A DNA stretch of 16,065 bases from Gammaproteobacteria bacterium (lineage in GTDB: Bacteria; Pseudomonadota; Gammaproteobacteria; Pseudomonadales; Azotimanducaceae): positions 2,850 through 18,914 of the forward strand of contig PBTJ01000086.1 of the NCBI GenBank assembly GCA_002726925.1. Reading direction: 5' to 3'. Of this stretch, positions 13,340-16,065 are shown one piece after another; position 1 is the first letter of the stretch; every line of letters starts with the position of its first letter. The notes below the pieces were generated by a model that was given only the letters and a program-made list of their open reading frames with translations, searched no databases and was not told the origin of the DNA. The translations under genes were made by a program, and so were the position numbers.

Positions 13340-14160
13340 TGAGCGGTTTTTTTCTCGGCCTGCAAAAAGTGCTACCACAACACGGCTTATCGCGGCTGGT
13401 GGGCTGGCTGGCACAAAGTCAAATACCTGTAATTCGCCGCAGCTTTATCCATGTATTTGCCAAGGCCTACGACATTTCCCTGGCCGATGCCGAACGCAAG
13501 GGCCTAGACGACTACCACAGCTTCAACGACTTCTTTACCCGCGCACTCGCCGACGGTGCGCGACCGCTGCCGGCACAACACAACGCGCTGGCCTGCCCGG
13601 TGGACGGCACCGTAAGCCAAATCGGACGAATTCAAAGCGACCTGCTGATGCAAGCCAAGGGCGACCAATACACGTTGAACTCATTGGCAGGCACGACGGG
13701 CAAAGGGTTTGAAGACGGAGACTTTTGCACCATTTATCTCGCCCCCAGCAACTACCACCGCATCCACCTACCCTGCGACGGCACGCTGGTAGAAACACGG
13801 GCCATTCCCGGTGCATTATTTTCAGTCAACGCAGTGACGGAAGGCGGCATACCCGGATTGTTTTGCCGAAACGAGCGCTTGGTCTGCCGTTTTGACACCG
13901 AGCATGGCCCTATGTTGCTGGTGCTGGTGGGCGCGCTGATCGTCGCCTCCATCGAAACCGTGTGGGCGGGGCCCGCATCACCTTATCGTAAAGAGATCGT
14001 TACTCAGCACGAACAGCACTTTAAGCGCGGGGATGAGATTGGCCGGTTCTTGTTGGGCTCGACCGTGATCTGCTGCTTTGCCAAAGACGCGGTGACATTG
14101 GCCGAGCATTTGGACGCCGGCACTAGCGTGAGACTCGGAGAGACAGTCGGGAGTGGTTAA
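13339..14160 (+). CDS. psd: Psd, phosphatidylserine decarboxylase proenzyme
   Basis: A membrane-associated enzyme making phosphatidylethanolamine. It self-cleaves to form a pyruvoyl cofactor. The LGST cleavage motif is at about 239-242 (Gly240-Ser241), close to the C-terminus, leaving a short alpha chain. Asp89 in CPVDGTVSQIG and His143 in YHRIHLPCDG match the catalytic triad with Ser241. FNDFFTRAL, SVNAVTEGGIPGLFCRNER and VGALIVASIETVW are typical of the proteobacterial form. At 273 residues it is a little shorter than E. coli Psd (322) and close to Pseudomonas Psd. The ATG at 13339 overlaps the rhodanese stop; a TTG at 13336 would add one residue. Confidence 0.96.
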   Translation: MSGFFLGLQKVLPQHGLSRLVGWLAQSQIPVIRRSFIHVFAKAYDISLADAERKGLDDYHSFNDFFTRALADGARPLPAQHNALACPVDGTVSQIGRIQSDLLMQAKGDQYTLNSLAGTTGKGFEDGDFCTIYLAPSNYHRIHLPCDGTLVETRAIPGALFSVNAVTEGGIPGLFCRNERLVCRFDTEHGPMLLVLVGALIVASIETVWAGPASPYRKEIVTQHEQHFKRGDEIGRFLLGSTVICCFAKDAVTLAEHLDAGTSVRLGETVGSG

Positions 14161-14172
14161 GTGGCAACAGCA

Positions 14173-14211
14173 AGGCCAACGGCCTAGGCATGACCGCGCA
14201 GCCATTTTTTT
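14173..14211 (+). terminator. possible weak terminator after psd
   Basis: AGGCC-AAC-GGCCT forms a short GC-rich hairpin 13 bases after the psd stop, and a run of seven T residues follows at 14205-14211. The T-run is separated from the stem by about 19 bases, so this is not a canonical intrinsic terminator. Confidence 0.25.
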
Positions 14212-14290
14212 GCGCCATTGATTGGGCGACCGCGGTTTTCCTACTGACTTGTAGGCTAATTTTGGCTAGGGGCATTCAGGGAGAATATTC

Positions 14291-15211
14291 ATGGCATACC
14301 GCTTAGCGATCATGTTGGCATTGGTCGCTCCGACCGTTGCCGCAGCCTCCGCAACCGTGAGCTACAACGACAAGCTGAAAGAAGCCCTGCCAGACTTCGA
14401 GATGCCTGCTGCTTGGCAAAGATCGCATCCCCCGTTTCGGGTCATTGGCAATGTATACGGCGTTGGAGGCTTCGACTTGGCTTCGTACCTCATCACCTCT
14501 GCAGACGGTCATATTCTGATCAACACCAGCATTGAAGGATCGATAGAAGACATCAGCGCAAACATAGGCGCTCTGGGCTACGACATAGCCGATGTAAAGA
14601 TTCTCTTATCGATGCAGTCTCACTTCGACCACACCGCAGACCTCGCCCGCATCAAAGAAGAAACCGGCGCCAAAATGTATGCAACCGCACCCGATGTGCG
14701 CGTGCTGGAAGATGGCGGTTTTAGCGACCCTCACTTTGGTGGCTTTGAGACGTTCAGGCCGATCAAGGTCGATAAGATTGTTGGCGACGGCGAAGTCATT
14801 GAATTGGGGGACATAAAACTCACGGTTCATTACCACCCTGGCCATACCGAAGGTAGCTCTAGCTATGCGATGGCAGTGCAGGAGAATGGCAAGATCTACC
14901 ATGTGCTGATAGCGAATATGGGCACCATCAATCCAGGGAAAAAGCTGGTGGTAGAGCCAACGTACCCCGGCGTGGCGGAAGATTTCGCCTATACCTACCG
15001 CACGCAAAAGGCGATGCCCGTTGATATCTGGGTTGCCGCGCACAAGAGCCAATACGGTTTCTACTACAAGTACGACCGCTCAAAGCCTTACAGCCCCGAC
15101 ACGTTCGTTGACCCGCAGGGGTTTGTAGACGCCGTGAAGCAACTCGAAGCGAGCTACCGGGTGCAATTGCAGCAAGAAACGACAGAACGTGAGGCGGCTA
15201 ACGACAATTAG
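14291..15211 (+). CDS. GOB-like subclass B3 metallo-beta-lactamase-fold hydrolase, secreted
   Basis: A 306-residue protein with an N-terminal signal peptide (MAYR then LAIMLALVAPTVAAASA) and a metallo-beta-lactamase fold. The metal ligands read Gln109-x-His111-x-Asp113-His114 (LSMQSHFDHTAD), His185 in YHPGHTEGSSSY and His251 in VAAHKSQYGF. This matches subclass B3 with Gln replacing the first His (position 116 in standard numbering), the arrangement known in GOB enzymes of Elizabethkingia. From memory, further GOB-like blocks are DLASYLI, HILINTS, GAKMYA, HVLIANM and PYSPDTFVD. It may hydrolyse beta-lactams, but many B3-like proteins in environmental bacteria act on other substrates. The ATG has GGGAG seven bases upstream. 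Its neighbours do not clarify function. Base composition looks slightly more AT-rich than psd. Confidence 0.9.
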   Translation: MAYRLAIMLALVAPTVAAASATVSYNDKLKEALPDFEMPAAWQRSHPPFRVIGNVYGVGGFDLASYLITSADGHILINTSIEGSIEDISANIGALGYDIADVKILLSMQSHFDHTADLARIKEETGAKMYATAPDVRVLEDGGFSDPHFGGFETFRPIKVDKIVGDGEVIELGDIKLTVHYHPGHTEGSSSYAMAVQENGKIYHVLIANMGTINPGKKLVVEPTYPGVAEDFAYTYRTQKAMPVDIWVAAHKSQYGFYYKYDRSKPYSPDTFVDPQGFVDAVKQLEASYRVQLQQETTEREAANDN

Positions 15212-15258
15212 CGAGGGCTTGGCTGATGCCTACCTAACAAAGAACAAACCCCGCTCGT

Positions 15259-15801
15259 CTATTGTGATGATACGGATGCGTTATCGGCTCCGCGACGCGG
15301 TTCCTGCCAAATAGGCACCATGCTGTTCCAAACGCCGTCGCTCAGTCTGCGGTGATAAAACGCAGCCGCGACATGCGCGAAGATCAAGAAGAAACCCGTG
15401 TTGACGAAGATCTCATGAGCCAGCAGTAAGCCCTCCATGACACTGCCGGACCGAGGGCCACCCCAATAAAGACCACCGATGCCTAAGCCGGTTAGCGGGA
15501 TCATCGCCAAGCAAAAATACATTCCCAAGTGCACTGCCTGAGAGGCGATTCTCATTCGGCTCGGCGCAGACGCGGACAACACAGTGGGCGTTGTTAAGCG
15601 CATATACGAGAAACGCGCAATAAGCAGAATGAGAAAGACCACGGCGAAGACCATCTCGTATTGCAGCAGAGTGTGGTCTGCAAGTTCTTCTAGCTCATCA
15701 AGTTGCTTGGAAAGCGCGTATAGGAATACGAGGATAAAACCCCAGTGCAAGATCTTTGCGGTTCGGCTGTGCTGGGGGACTGAGATCGAAGCGTTATGCA
15801 T
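15259..15801 (-). CDS. cytochrome b561 / b6-domain membrane protein
   Basis: A 180-residue protein with four likely membrane helices (about 18-33, 47-65, 88-108, 131-150). Conserved histidines are His19 (KILHWGF), His91 (QAVHLGMY), His129 (LLAHEIF), His143 and His150 (FAHVAAAFYHRR). This is the pattern of bacterial cytochrome b561 (CybB-like) proteins, which bind haem b and move electrons between quinone and a partner; E. coli CybB is a superoxide oxidase. The helix-2 position that is His in E. coli CybB is Glu49 here. The chosen ATG at 15801 gives the family length. No clear ribosome site is visible, and a GTG at 15909 would add 36 residues of unconvincing sequence. It is convergent with the metallo-hydrolase gene, 47 bp apart. 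Confidence 0.85.
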   Translation of the reverse strand: MHNASISVPQHSRTAKILHWGFILVFLYALSKQLDELEELADHTLLQYEMVFAVVFLILLIARFSYMRLTTPTVLSASAPSRMRIASQAVHLGMYFCLAMIPLTGLGIGGLYWGGPRSGSVMEGLLLAHEIFVNTGFFLIFAHVAAAFYHRRLSDGVWNSMVPIWQEPRRGADNASVSSQ

Positions 15802-15989
15802 AAAAAGCCGGGGACAACGAGTTGCAAGAGAAAAAAGCGCATTTACCACCGTGATGCACGCCGTCGATAAGAAAGATTGTGCAGAATTCGTGGAATGCTG
15901 GCCTCGCACTGCATCGGATACACATCACAGAGTCATTTGTTTCCACTGAACTAACTCGTTTGGCTGTTGTTATTCAAAATTTCGCTTTT

Positions 15990-16065
15990 TTAGGCCTTCA
16001 TATACAACTGTGGGCCGTCCGCCGTTGGGAAGATTGACACCCCTACAATGTCTCCCCGCTGAACC
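15990..16065 (-). CDS. possible C-terminal end of an unidentified protein (partial)
   Basis: A minus-strand frame open to the right edge ends at TAA (15992-15990) and reads VQRGDIVGVSIFPTADGPQL then YMKA. The pattern of alternating hydrophobic residues looks like a beta-rich domain end. Another minus-strand frame is also open here for 30 codons, so the frame choice is not secure. I do not recognise the family. If real, the gene lies upstream of and in the same direction as the cytochrome b561 gene, with 188 bp between. Nothing else was seen in 15802-15989. Confidence 0.35.
   Translation of the reverse strand, partial: VQRGDIVGVSIFPTADGPQLYMKA

Noticed and set aside
13535..13816. Minus-strand ORF opposite psd.
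   Set aside because: Shadow of psd with arginine- and cysteine-rich composition typical of antisense frames.
1..16065. Search by eye for tRNA genes, CRISPR arrays and insertion sequences.
   Set aside because: No cloverleaf-like segments, regularly spaced repeats or transposase-like reading frames were seen in the gaps; the window is almost fully coding.

Overview
The window looks like chromosomal DNA of a gammaproteobacterium, probably an aquatic Pseudomonas- or Cellvibrio-like lineage. The evidence is the gene order: hisZ, hflC, hflK, hflX, hfq, miaA, mutL, amiB, tsaE, nnr on the minus strand, then queG, orn, a RhdA-type rhodanese and psd. From memory this closely follows the Pseudomonas order, but rsgA and the motAB-like pair usually found between orn and the rhodanese are missing, as is the small DUF2065 gene usually found between hflC and hisZ. 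The taxonomic placement is an inference from protein resemblance only.

Layout. 1-10699 is one long minus-strand block transcribed right to left: nnr (metabolite repair), tsaE (tRNA t6A), amiB (cell-wall amidase), mutL (mismatch repair) and miaA (tRNA i6A37) are tightly packed, with overlaps or gaps of at most about 30 bp and several GTG starts. A 376-bp non-coding leader follows, then hfq (RNA chaperone), hflX (ribosome-rescue GTPase), hflK-hflC (FtsH-modulating band-7 proteins) and the first codons of hisZ. queG (plus) diverges from nnr over 46 bp and runs convergently into orn (minus) with a 19-bp overlap. rhdA and psd (plus) form a coupled pair with a TGATG junction. The right end, 14291-16065, looks like an accessory segment: a secreted GOB-like subclass B3 metallo-beta-lactamase-fold protein, a convergent cytochrome b561-type membrane protein, and the possible tail of another minus-strand gene.

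The most notable signals are around hfq. (i) Two exact 15-bp repeats at its 5' end give three in-frame ATG codons and an A-rich (A-R-N)n tract, the type of RNA bound by the distal face of Hfq. (ii) A long-range inverted repeat in the leader can pair an upstream segment with the bases just before the first hfq ATG. (iii) A candidate promoter lies just upstream of that structure. Together they suggest structure-based autoregulation of hfq, which is inference. Other points of interest are the Gln-for-His metal-site variant of the B3 enzyme, the divergent nnr/queG start region with a palindromic -10 element, and a perfect 8-bp inverted repeat in the rhdA leader. No tRNA, rRNA, CRISPR array or insertion sequence was seen.
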